Shown here: positions 7,657 through 13,662 of the stretch, piece after piece | Numbering within the stretch: position 1 is the first letter of the stretch | How the letters are laid out: every line of letters begins with the position of its first letter | Assembly (NCBI GenBank): GCA_900313765.1 | Contig: OMSN01000065.1 | Span: 1-13,662, forward strand | DNA from: an uncultured Eubacteriales bacterium | GTDB taxonomy: Bacteria; Bacillota; Clostridia; Lachnospirales; Lachnospiraceae | Direction: 5' to 3' | DNA: 13,662 nt | The notes under the pieces: model-generated | The model's input: only the letters and a program-made list of their open reading frames with translations | Told to the model about the DNA's origin: nothing | Database searches by the model: none | Program-made: the position numbers and the translations under genes

Positions 7657-8304
7657 ATGTCAGTATCAATCAGAGAACCGGGAAGCGCTATCACACATGC
7701 AGCAGGGATCATAATGGCATTGATCGCGGCGATACCGCTTCTTACAAAGGCAGTGGGAACATCGGTCACAAGTGTGACGGCAGCAGTGATCTTTCTGCTG
7801 AGCCTTGTCGCGCTGTATTCGGCAAGTACCATATACCATTCCGTGGTTGTCCCGAAGAGGACGCTTCGCTATTTTCAGAAAGCGGATCATATGATGATCT
7901 TCGTTCTGATCGCAGGGACCTACACTCCGGTCTGCATGCTGACGCTGCATGGCAGCAGCGGGAATCTCATGCTTATTGTGATCTGGTCTCTCGCAGTGAT
8001 GGGCATATTTGTCAAGATGTGCTGGATCACCTGCCCGAAGTGGTTTTCTTCGGTCATATACATTGCGATGGGATGGTCCTGCGTGATCATCATGAAGCCG
8101 CTGATCGGAGCATTTGAACCGGCGGCGATGGCCTGGCTGGCAGGAGGCGGCATCATATACACCATCGGCGGTGTGATCTACGCTCTGAAACTTCCGCTGT
8201 TCAACAGCAGACATAAAAACTTCGGAAGCCATGAGATCTTTCACCTCTTTGTACTGGCCGGAAGTCTGTGCCACATCGTATTCATGTACAAGTATGTCCT
8301 GTAA
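7657..8304 (+). CDS. Hemolysin III / PAQR family seven-helix membrane protein
   Basis: A 215-residue protein with about seven hydrophobic segments and the family landmarks: ITHAAG (12-17), SASTIYHS (55-62), ADHMMIFVLIAGTYTP (76-91) and the C-terminal SHEIFHLFVLAGSLCHIVFM (191-210). The histidines H61, H192 and H196 and D77 correspond to the zinc-site residues of PAQR proteins. Bacterial members (TrhA/YqfA) are linked to membrane fluidity and lipid balance; the haemolysin label comes from early overexpression work and does not prove toxicity. A GTG at 7639 is in frame, but ATG 7657 has GAAGGGGGAT about 8 bases upstream and is the better start. Confidence 0.9.
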   Translation: MSVSIREPGSAITHAAGIIMALIAAIPLLTKAVGTSVTSVTAAVIFLLSLVALYSASTIYHSVVVPKRTLRYFQKADHMMIFVLIAGTYTPVCMLTLHGSSGNLMLIVIWSLAVMGIFVKMCWITCPKWFSSVIYIAMGWSCVIIMKPLIGAFEPAAMAWLAGGGIIYTIGGVIYALKLPLFNSRHKNFGSHEIFHLFVLAGSLCHIVFMYKYVL

Positions 8305-8313
8305 ATAAGATCC

Positions 8314-8357
8314 GACACGACATTTCCGATGAAATGGCTTGTCTGCAGTGTTTTTTT
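8314..8357 (+). terminator. Probable terminator after the hemolysin III-like gene
   Basis: Inner stem CATTTC (8321-8326)/GAAATG (8331-8336) with loop CGAT, an outer GACA (8314-8317)/TGTC (8340-8343), then seven Ts at 8351-8357. The T-run starts seven bases after the stem, so the structure is imperfect. Confidence 0.5.
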
Positions 8358-8397
8358 GTGATATCTTTGTTCGGCTGACTGAAAATACAGAAGTGGA

Positions 8398-9633
8398 ATG
8401 AAACATAGCATGAAGAAACACACGCAGATTACAATGCAACTGAAGGAACTGCTGGATTGTGACGAACGGCTGAAACGTCTGGTCGAACAGTCGATCTGCT
8501 TTGCGGCCGAGGAGAACCCGGATCCGGTGAAGAATCCGGTCCGCAGTCTGGAACAGTTCTATGATTTTATTGATTTTACCCAGACGGTTATGCCGTGGGC
8601 CTATCTTCCGGAAGAGTGCTTTGAGAACTTTGTCACGAAAACGGATCAGAGCTGTCTCTATATCTATTATCTGCTGGACAGACCACTCCCGGAGCTGGAA
8701 GAGGAACTTGAATTCAGACCGTCTGTGCAGTTCCTTGAGCCGATCTATCACTGGCTGAAGGATTACAACAATGCTCTGAAGGTCTATATGGATTCAGAGG
8801 CATCCTGGAAGGATGAGTATTATGAATCCCTCTACAAGGATCCTACCTGGCATCTGGACCAGGGATGGTTTGAGGACCGTTCAAACTGGCATTCCTTCAA
8901 TGATTTCTTCTCCAGAAAGCTCAGCGACACGGACACGGTCCGGCCGCTGGCATCTCCGGATGATGACAGCATAGTTGCCGCTCCGGGGGATTCTCTTCCG
9001 CAGGGAACCTGGGAGATCGATGAGCAGGGGAGATTCTGCTCCGGTGATGTATATGATGAGAACGGTGTACTGATCAAGACATCCTCATTCTTCAGTGCCG
9101 CGGATCTGCTGGGAGAAGAAGGCGCTCCCTATGCGTCCGAATTCAACGGAGGAACCCTGACACATACGTTTTATAACTTTGATGATTACCACAGATGTCA
9201 CACTCCGGTATCCGGCAAGGTGCTGGCAGCCTACGTGATCGGCAATCCGGACGCTGTGGGCGGGATCACGACCTGGGAGCCGGAGAGAGGGATGTATGTT
9301 CTGGAATCCTGTTTCGCAGGATGGCAGTCCTATGAGACCCGCGGATGCGTGATCATTGAAACCGATGATTATGGACTGTGCGCGGTCCTGCCGGTTGCAC
9401 AGGGGCAGGTATCCAGTGTTCATTTCACCGATAATATCAAAGTCGGCGAGCGTATACACAAGGGTGATGAGCTTGGTTATTTCCTGTTCGGAGGGTCCGA
9501 CTGCGTCATGCTGTTCTCGGGGAAGACCGGATTCGAACTTACCGCGCCTCTCGCGTCCAGCGAGGATACCTATGCAAATGGGTATGCCAAGGTTATGTGC
9601 CGCTCCCAGTATGGCCGCTTTGTAAAGAAGTGA
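8398..9633 (+). CDS. Phosphatidylserine decarboxylase-family enzyme, PsiD-like long form
   Basis: A 411-residue protein, longer than usual PSD enzymes (about 280-320). The C-terminal catalytic half has the family's landmarks: SFNDFFSRKL (166-175) and RPLASP, the Asp region AAPGDSLPQG (D198), DYHRCHTPVSG (263-273; H265 and H268), and GGSD (365-368), where cleavage before S367 would give the pyruvoyl group. Two departures stand out: DS where typical PSD has DG, and GGSD where it has LGST or GGST. The first 160 residues look like the N-terminal domain found in PsiD-type tryptophan decarboxylases and some bacterial relatives. No transmembrane helix is seen and no phosphatidylserine synthase gene is near. 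It may thus act on phosphatidylserine or on an amino acid. Start: ATG 8398 has a poor ribosome site; ATG 8410, with GGAA 11 bases upstream, is an alternative. Confidence 0.82.
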   Translation: MKHSMKKHTQITMQLKELLDCDERLKRLVEQSICFAAEENPDPVKNPVRSLEQFYDFIDFTQTVMPWAYLPEECFENFVTKTDQSCLYIYYLLDRPLPELEEELEFRPSVQFLEPIYHWLKDYNNALKVYMDSEASWKDEYYESLYKDPTWHLDQGWFEDRSNWHSFNDFFSRKLSDTDTVRPLASPDDDSIVAAPGDSLPQGTWEIDEQGRFCSGDVYDENGVLIKTSSFFSAADLLGEEGAPYASEFNGGTLTHTFYNFDDYHRCHTPVSGKVLAAYVIGNPDAVGGITTWEPERGMYVLESCFAGWQSYETRGCVIIETDDYGLCAVLPVAQGQVSSVHFTDNIKVGERIHKGDELGYFLFGGSDCVMLFSGKTGFELTAPLASSEDTYANGYAKVMCRSQYGRFVKK

Positions 9634-9669
9634 CAGAAAAGCAAGGGGATCTTAATAAAGATTATCGTG

Positions 9670-9713
9670 AAAACGGTCTTTTATACGGTATGATGTATGA
9701 AAGACCGTTTTTT
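9670..9713 (+). terminator. Strong terminator after the decarboxylase gene
   Basis: A 17-bp stem (9670-9686 with 9695-9711, one G-T pair) with an 8-base GGTATGAT loop, A-rich on the left arm and ending in TTTTTT. It would work in both directions and isolates the sigma factor operon from upstream reading. Confidence 0.92.
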
Positions 9714-9730
9714 GCTGGAAAAACCCCAGC

Positions 9731-9772
9731 TCCTGTGACCTTTTGACAGGAAGTTCCGTCTATAGAGACGTA
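9731..9772 (+). promoter_or_regulatory. Dyad-rich control region of the sigma factor operon
   Basis: Three overlapping inverted repeats lie in 40 bases: TCCTGT-N9-ACAGGA (9731-9751), GGAAGTTCC (9749-9757) and CGTCT-ATAG-AGACG (9757-9770). A GGAAG (9749-9753) with CGTA (9769-9772) after 15 bases resembles an ECF-type promoter and would fit self-activation. A TTGACA (9743-9748) is also present, but only 12 bases from TATAGA, which is too close for a housekeeping promoter. Confidence 0.4.
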
Positions 9773-9793
9773 AGACAGTAAGGGAGGCTACCC

Positions 9794-10345
9794 ATGGAAG
9801 ACAGCCGGATAATTGATCTGTACTGGGCAAGGTCCCAGGACGCGATCACGGAAACAAAAACCCGGTACGGGCGGCTGATCTATTCGATCGCCATGAAGAT
9901 TCTCAGACTCCATGAAGATGCAGACGAGTGTGAGAATGATACATATATGAAGGCGTGGAACAGCATGCCGCCCCAGCGCCCGAACATCCTGAGTGCGTTT
10001 CTGGGAAAGATCGCAAGGAATCTTGCTCTGGACCGTTATGAGCGGGAACATGCGCTGAAGAGAGGCGGTTCACAGATCCCGCTGATCCTGGATGAACTGG
10101 AAGAGTGCATCCCGTCAGAAGGCGGCATGGAACTGCCGATAGAGACGCGTGATGTCCTGAACCGTTTTCTGGAAGGGCAGACAGAGACTGCAAGAAAAGT
10201 CTTTCTGAGACGCTACTGGTTCGGGGACAGTGTAAAGGAGATCGCGCAGATGTATGGTCTGGGTGAGAGCCGGGTTAAGATGACGCTGCTCCGCAGCCGC
10301 ACGACACTCAGACAGTATCTGGAGGCGGAAGGGGTGAGTATATGA
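9794..10345 (+). CDS. ECF-like RNA polymerase sigma factor
   Basis: A 183-residue protein with only sigma regions 2 and 4, as in extracytoplasmic-function sigma factors. Region 2 spans about 25-82 (YGRLIYSIAMKIL, DADECENDTYMKAWNSMPP, then FLGKIARNLALDRYER); region 4 spans about 131-176 (ARKVFLRRYWFGDSVKEIA, then a helix-turn-helix GLGESRVKMTLLRSRTTLRQYL). It directs RNA polymerase to a small set of promoters, typically under control of a membrane anti-sigma factor. ATG 9794 has AAGGGAGG six bases upstream. The stop overlaps the start of the next gene (ATGA), so the two are translated together. Targets are unknown apart from possible self-activation. Confidence 0.93.
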   Translation: MEDSRIIDLYWARSQDAITETKTRYGRLIYSIAMKILRLHEDADECENDTYMKAWNSMPPQRPNILSAFLGKIARNLALDRYEREHALKRGGSQIPLILDELEECIPSEGGMELPIETRDVLNRFLEGQTETARKVFLRRYWFGDSVKEIAQMYGLGESRVKMTLLRSRTTLRQYLEAEGVSI

Positions 10346-11211
10346 ACGGCAATGAAGAGAAAAAAGAGCAGGCACAGAGACTGCTGCGTTCATTTACCGA
10401 TATAGATGACCGTTTTATTGCAGAGGCGATGGAAGAGCCGCAGAGCGGAAGCGCTGTCAGAGGAACATCTGTCAGCCGGAAGGTAAATAAGTACAGCAGG
10501 TGGGCCCTGACCGCTGCCGCCTGCCTGACCGTCATGATCGTCGGGAGCTATGTGGTACTTCACCACCCGGCGAAGCAGCCCGCGCAGAAGTCCGAGGTCA
10601 CGACACTGGCGGAAAGTGAGAAACTGTATGAGCCGGATGCGTATGACGAGGTTCCCGCACCTGAAGGTATGCAGTTCTCTGACGAAGTGCTGGAAGAGGC
10701 AGAAGATGCAGCCGAAGCTGCGGGAGGAACTGTCGGAGAGGCTGCTGAAGATTCTGCCGAAGAAGCGCCCCTTCTGTCTGCGAGTGCAGAAAATGAGGCA
10801 GTCCAGATCGCGAATCCGTTTATTGACGCGGAGACTCTGAAAGAGGCTGAGGAGATCGCAGGTTTCGGTTTCCATGTTCCGGATGCAGCTGCTCCGTATG
10901 ATCATCTTCTTTACCGGGTGATGGAAGGCGAGATGCTGGAAGTCATCTTTGCGGATGAAGAGGACGCGGAAGGCTACCGGATCCGTAAAGCCATCGGGAA
11001 CGATGATATCAGCGGTGACTACAATGAATACGCGGAAGAAAAGACGGTCCGCCTTGCAGACGGGACGCAGGTGACGCTTCACGGCGAGAAGGAAAACAGC
11101 TGGTCCGCCGCAGTCTGGACGGACTCTGATTATTCCTATGCAGTCTGCGCGGGAGAGAAGGCGTTCACCACCGATGAGATCCTGCAGATGGCAGAGGAGA
11201 TGATAAAATAA
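10342..11211 (+). CDS. Probable membrane anti-sigma factor with a C-terminal sensor-like domain
   Basis: A 289-residue protein. The N-terminal cytoplasmic part (1-53) carries DIDDRFIAEAMEE, the motif at the start of many Firmicutes anti-sigma partners. One transmembrane helix follows (about 54-74). Outside comes a very acidic, alanine-rich linker (about 88-155), then a globular domain (157-289) beginning ANPFIDAETLKEAEEIAGF and containing DISGDYNEYAEEKTV and WTDSDYSYAV; from memory this resembles DUF4367-type domains of Clostridia. The gene starts within the sigma factor stop (ATGA), with GGAAGGGG about seven bases upstream. It likely holds the sigma factor at the membrane until an envelope signal is sensed. 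The anti-sigma role is inferred from position and topology; no zinc-finger motif (HxxxCxxC) is present. Confidence 0.78.
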   Translation: MNGNEEKKEQAQRLLRSFTDIDDRFIAEAMEEPQSGSAVRGTSVSRKVNKYSRWALTAAACLTVMIVGSYVVLHHPAKQPAQKSEVTTLAESEKLYEPDAYDEVPAPEGMQFSDEVLEEAEDAAEAAGGTVGEAAEDSAEEAPLLSASAENEAVQIANPFIDAETLKEAEEIAGFGFHVPDAAAPYDHLLYRVMEGEMLEVIFADEEDAEGYRIRKAIGNDDISGDYNEYAEEKTVRLADGTQVTLHGEKENSWSAAVWTDSDYSYAVCAGEKAFTTDEILQMAEEMIK

Positions 11212-11231
11212 AATGAATCCTGAATACAGAG

Positions 11232-11266
11232 CTCCCGGCCGGTGTGATACCCGGCCGGGAGTTTTA
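11232..11266 (+). terminator. Terminator of the sigma factor operon
   Basis: A perfect 11-bp GC-rich stem CTCCCGGCCGG (11232-11242) with CCGGCCGGGAG (11251-11261), an 8-base loop and TTTTA. It closes the operon 20 bases after its last stop. It faces the convergent phosphoglucomutase gene, but in that direction no T-run follows. Confidence 0.88.
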
Positions 11267-11317
11267 TGACTGTGTACGGTTCTCTTTGCCTGGCATTGGC
11301 ACGCCGCTGATGATCCC

Positions 11318-13072
11318 TTATTCGACAGCCTTGATGGTCTCGAGGACTGCATCGCGGATCGCTGCATTGACTTCGAGAGCTTTCTGGCGGTTGTCCTGCC
11401 TGGAGTAGAAGTAGAACTTGATCTTCGGCTCGGTGCCGGACGGACGGATCGCAAACCAGGTGCCGTTCTCCAGGAAGAAGCGAAGCACGTTGGAAGCGGG
11501 GATATCCTCGTAGCCGTCTTTGTAGTCAATGACTTTCACAACCTTGTAGCCTGCGACGCTGTCCCAGCTTCCGTCCGGATTTGGCTGGACTGCAGTTTCC
11601 GGAACGGTGGCAGCCTTCGGAAGATTCCTGCGGACGCTTTCCATCATGCGGCTGATCCTCTCGGCACCTTCGATGCCCTTCAGGACCAGATTCGGCTCGT
11701 CTTCGGCATAGGCGGCATATTTCTCGGCCAGATTCTCCAGGACCTGGAAGAGCGTCTTGCCCTGTTTCTTGTAATAAGCAGCAGCCTCTGCTACCAGCAT
11801 ACCGGCACTGATGCCGTCTTTGTCACGGATCTCGGGGCATGCGGCATAACCGACGGACTCCTCATATCCGAACAGATAGGTGTATCCGTTCTCCTGAAGA
11901 TAGGGGATGCGGCCGCAGATGTTCTTGAAACCGGTCAGAGCCTCGAACATCTTTACGCCATAAGCTTCAGCGATCTCCGTCGTCAGTGTGGAAGTGACGA
12001 TAGATTTCACCATAGCGCCTTTCTCCGGCAGGGTGCCTGCATCCTTGTGGCCCTCGAGAATGTAGTTCACAAGAAGATAGCCGGTCTGGTTGCCGTTCAG
12101 CGGAACATAGGTCCCGTCGTCGGACAGCAGTTCGATCGCAAAACGGTCAGAATCCGGGTCGGTAGCCATCAGCAGTTCGGCGCCGATCTTTTTGCCCAGC
12201 TCTTCACTGAGCCGGAACGCCTTGGTGTCTTCCGGGTTCGGATAGCCGACTGTCGTGAAGTCCGGATCCGGATAGCGCTGTTCTTCCACCATGTGGAAGT
12301 TCTGGAAGCCTCTCTCCTTCATCATGGTGGAGAAGGGGATAGAGCCTGCACCGTTGAGCGGTGTGTAGACGATCGGGATCGTCAGATCCAGCTCGTCGCC
12401 TTCATGGATCGCAAGTTTCTCAACCATATCCAGGTAGATGCGGTCTTCTTTCTCTCCCAGGATCGTGATCTTGCCTTCCTCAACCAGTTTGTCATATTCC
12501 GAATAATCTACGTCTCCGTCGGTGAAATAATCCAGCGAATCAATCTTGACGGTCATGCCGTCCGCAACGTCTGCGCTGACCTGGCAGCCGTCCTCCCAGT
12601 AGACTTTATACCCATTATATTCCTTCGGATTGTGCGAAGCTGTGATGTTGATGCCGGACACCGTACCGAAGACGCGGATCAGGCATGCGAGCTCAGGTGT
12701 CGGGCGCAGCGACGGAAATGCATAGACGCGGATTCCGGCCCTGGCAAGGATGCATGCAGCCAGACGGGAGAATTCTTTTGAAAAATGACGCGGGTCATGC
12801 GCGATGATCACGCCGCGTTCCATTGCTTTAGGTCCGGCTTCTTTGATATACTGCGCGATCCCTCTGGTCGCTCTGCCTACCGTATAAACATTCATGCAGT
12901 TGGTGCCTGCGCCAACGATACCGCGAAGTCCCGCTGTACCGAAATGCATATCCTGGAAGAACCGCTCGCGCATCTGAGCCTCATCATCCTTCAGCTCTAC
13001 GAGCTGGCTGTGAAGCGGATCCGATTCCGGAACATTTGCAAGCCACAGATTGTAACGATCTTTGAAATCCAT
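11318..13072 (-). CDS. pgcA: Phosphoglucomutase / phosphomannomutase (PgcA type)
   Basis: A 584-residue alpha-D-phosphohexomutase. Counting from ATG 13072, landmarks are FGTAGLRG (44-51), the phosphoserine loop TASHNPKEYNGYK with S146, the magnesium loop DPDSDR (305-310), the sugar-binding GYEES (402-406) and the phosphate-binding RPSGTEPKIK (from 543). The length of about 580 and the motif set match Bacillus PgcA rather than the shorter GlmM or ManB. It interconverts glucose-1-phosphate and glucose-6-phosphate (often also mannose phosphates), feeding UDP-glucose for wall polymers and glycolipids. A GTG at 13081 is in frame, but it overlaps the Shine-Dalgarno sequence, so ATG 13072 is the real start. 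It is a single gene, divergent from the last gene. Confidence 0.95.
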   Translation of the reverse strand: MDFKDRYNLWLANVPESDPLHSQLVELKDDEAQMRERFFQDMHFGTAGLRGIVGAGTNCMNVYTVGRATRGIAQYIKEAGPKAMERGVIIAHDPRHFSKEFSRLAACILARAGIRVYAFPSLRPTPELACLIRVFGTVSGINITASHNPKEYNGYKVYWEDGCQVSADVADGMTVKIDSLDYFTDGDVDYSEYDKLVEEGKITILGEKEDRIYLDMVEKLAIHEGDELDLTIPIVYTPLNGAGSIPFSTMMKERGFQNFHMVEEQRYPDPDFTTVGYPNPEDTKAFRLSEELGKKIGAELLMATDPDSDRFAIELLSDDGTYVPLNGNQTGYLLVNYILEGHKDAGTLPEKGAMVKSIVTSTLTTEIAEAYGVKMFEALTGFKNICGRIPYLQENGYTYLFGYEESVGYAACPEIRDKDGISAGMLVAEAAAYYKKQGKTLFQVLENLAEKYAAYAEDEPNLVLKGIEGAERISRMMESVRRNLPKAATVPETAVQPNPDGSWDSVAGYKVVKVIDYKDGYEDIPASNVLRFFLENGTWFAIRPSGTEPKIKFYFYSRQDNRQKALEVNAAIRDAVLETIKAVE

Positions 13073-13080
13073 ATGAAACA

Positions 13081-13089
13081 CCTCCCTTT
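13081..13089 (-). promoter_or_regulatory. Ribosome binding site that fixes the phosphoglucomutase start
   Basis: AAAGGGAGG on the minus strand lies 8 bases before ATG 13072. Its last G is the first base of the competing GTG start at 13081, ruling that one out. Confidence 0.85.
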
Positions 13090-13115
13090 CCCGTATGTGG
13101 GTAACCTATGGGTTC

Positions 13116-13145
13116 ATTCTACCATCAAATATGGTAAAATGTTAA
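13116..13145 (-). promoter_or_regulatory. Promoter of the phosphoglucomutase gene
   Basis: On the minus strand TTAACA (13140-13145) and TAGAAT (13116-13121) are separated by 18 bases, each matching the housekeeping consensus at 5 of 6, with TGG before the -10 as an extended element. The leader before ATG 13072 would be about 35-40 bases. Confidence 0.65.
13132..13140 (+). promoter_or_regulatory. Extended -10 promoter of the last gene, mirror image of the pgm promoter
   Basis: TGG-TAAAAT on the plus strand is an extended -10 without a good -35 (TTCATT at 13113-13118). It sits inside the inverted repeat ATTCTACCAT (13116-13125)/ATGGTAAAAT (13131-13140), so its -10 and the phosphoglucomutase -10 are back to back. 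Transcription would start near 13147. Confidence 0.5.
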
Positions 13146-13197
13146 AATCAATGAGAAGTTATACGACTTATTTTTCTGAAGATGGCAGACAACATAC

Positions 13198-13203
13198 AGA
13201 GGA
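13198..13203 (+). promoter_or_regulatory. Ribosome binding site that fixes the last gene's start
   Basis: AGAGGA is seven bases before ATG 13211, but only one base before the in-frame ATG 13205, so 13211 is preferred. Confidence 0.65.
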
Positions 13204-13210
13204 CATGCAC

Positions 13211-13662
13211 ATGGCTACAGAAAACAATGAAACGCTCGCCAGCCTGCTGGACCGTGACCGCGGACAGGTTTGTTCAAGCCTGCAGGCAGACCGCTCATCC
13301 GATCATGCAAGGCAGGTGCTGGAGAAGGAAACAGACCGTCTGATGTACCTTGCAGCGCAGAGTACGCAGGATCCTGCCAGGTCCATGGCGGTGCAGGGGA
13401 TGCTCCAGGTCGTCCGGAACACGCTGCCCTTCCTGGAGTCTGTCAATGAGACAGAGGTCTGGGAGAAGAACAGCGCAGGGAAGGGTGAAAAGAAGATCCG
13501 CATCACGATCCCTGCGGCGGCCGCTCTGATTGCAGGACTGGTTCTGGCAGCGTGCGGCCTGTTCAGCCAGGCCCTGGCCGGAAAGATACTGAGTCTGCCG
13601 GCACTGCTCTGGATGGCAGGAGGATGTGTGCTGCTGGTGCTGGGAGGGTGGCTCACAGGACG
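13211..13662 (+). CDS. Unrecognised two-helix membrane protein, 3' end missing
   Basis: The frame is open from ATG 13211 to the window end (150 whole codons). I do not recognise the family. The N-terminal 95 residues are polar and probably helical, with MATENNETLASLLDRD at the start, a cluster EKETDRLMYLAAQ (38-50) and LQVVRNTLPFLESV (65-78), then a basic KGEKKIR (91-97). Two hydrophobic helices follow (about 98-119 and 126-149) with a short loop AGKILS, giving a hairpin in the membrane. There is no signal peptide, so the N-terminus is likely cytoplasmic. More sequence follows beyond the window, so a C-terminal domain may exist. A promoter, a ribosome site and Clostridia-like codon use support it as a real gene; the open frame on the opposite strand over this region is a shadow. 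Confidence 0.75.
   Translation, partial: MATENNETLASLLDRDRGQVCSSLQADRSSDHARQVLEKETDRLMYLAAQSTQDPARSMAVQGMLQVVRNTLPFLESVNETEVWEKNSAGKGEKKIRITIPAAAALIAGLVLAACGLFSQALAGKILSLPALLWMAGGCVLLVLGGWLTG

Noticed and set aside
7666..8751. Open frame of 361 residues on the minus strand across the hemolysin III-like and decarboxylase genes
   Set aside because: It spans two well-recognised plus-strand genes and their terminator, and its product is Cys/His/Arg-rich with no recognisable domain.
9743..9766. TTGACA and TATAGA as a housekeeping promoter of the sigma factor gene
   Set aside because: The boxes are only 12 bases apart, well short of the usual 16-18.
10390..11529. Open frame of 379 residues on the minus strand over the anti-sigma gene and the end of phosphoglucomutase
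   Set aside because: It runs through the terminator at 11232-11266 and two recognised genes, and shows no family motif.
12047..12781. Open frame of 244 residues on the plus strand inside phosphoglucomutase
   Set aside because: The minus strand carries all catalytic motifs of the mutase; the plus frame is a shadow.
13303..13656. Open frame of 117 residues on the minus strand at the window end
   Set aside because: The plus-strand frame from 13211 has a better start signal and a coherent membrane topology, while this one looks like a Pro/Ser/Arg-rich shadow.

Overview
The window looks like a piece of the chromosome of a low-to-mid-GC, Gram-positive anaerobe of the Clostridia, most like Lachnospiraceae. 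This is an inference. It rests on strong GGAGG-type ribosome binding sites, a Cna-B/SpaA-type surface protein with a sortase-like sorting tail, a PgcA-type phosphoglucomutase, a small sigma factor in Firmicutes style (DADECENDTYMKAWNSMPP) with a matching one-pass anti-sigma-like partner, and clean hairpin-plus-T terminators. No outer-membrane genes are seen. No rRNA, tRNA, CRISPR array, insertion sequence or phage gene is visible, and no gene-free stretch exceeds 300 bases.

Layout from left to right: (1) the 3' part of a large surface protein with five SpaA-like domains and an IPGTG sorting signal; (2) an AI-2E/PerM family membrane protein, closed by a strong terminator; (3) a divergent envelope pair, namely a membrane-anchored polysaccharide deacetylase-like protein (minus strand) and a membrane-anchored SH3-domain protein with an E/K/T/V 12-residue tandem repeat (plus strand); (4) a Cof-type HAD phosphatase; (5) a hemolysin III/PAQR-type membrane protein; (6) a long phosphatidylserine decarboxylase-family enzyme whose active-site motifs and N-terminal extension point to the PsiD-like branch; (7) a two-gene operon of an ECF-like sigma factor and its probable membrane anti-sigma factor, translationally coupled by ATGA; (8) phosphoglucomutase/phosphomannomutase on the minus strand; (9) divergent from it, the start of an unrecognised two-helix membrane protein that runs off the window and is open at its 3' end.

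Most of these genes seem to be independent transcription units related to the cell envelope: surface display, wall polysaccharide modification, lipid or amine decarboxylation, envelope-stress type signalling, and sugar-phosphate supply for wall polymers. I do not see a clearly new multi-gene system. The points most worth checking are the divergent decarboxylase, the back-to-back mirror-image promoter between pgm and the last gene, the dense dyad symmetry ahead of the sigma factor gene, and the in-frame 36-bp repeat array.
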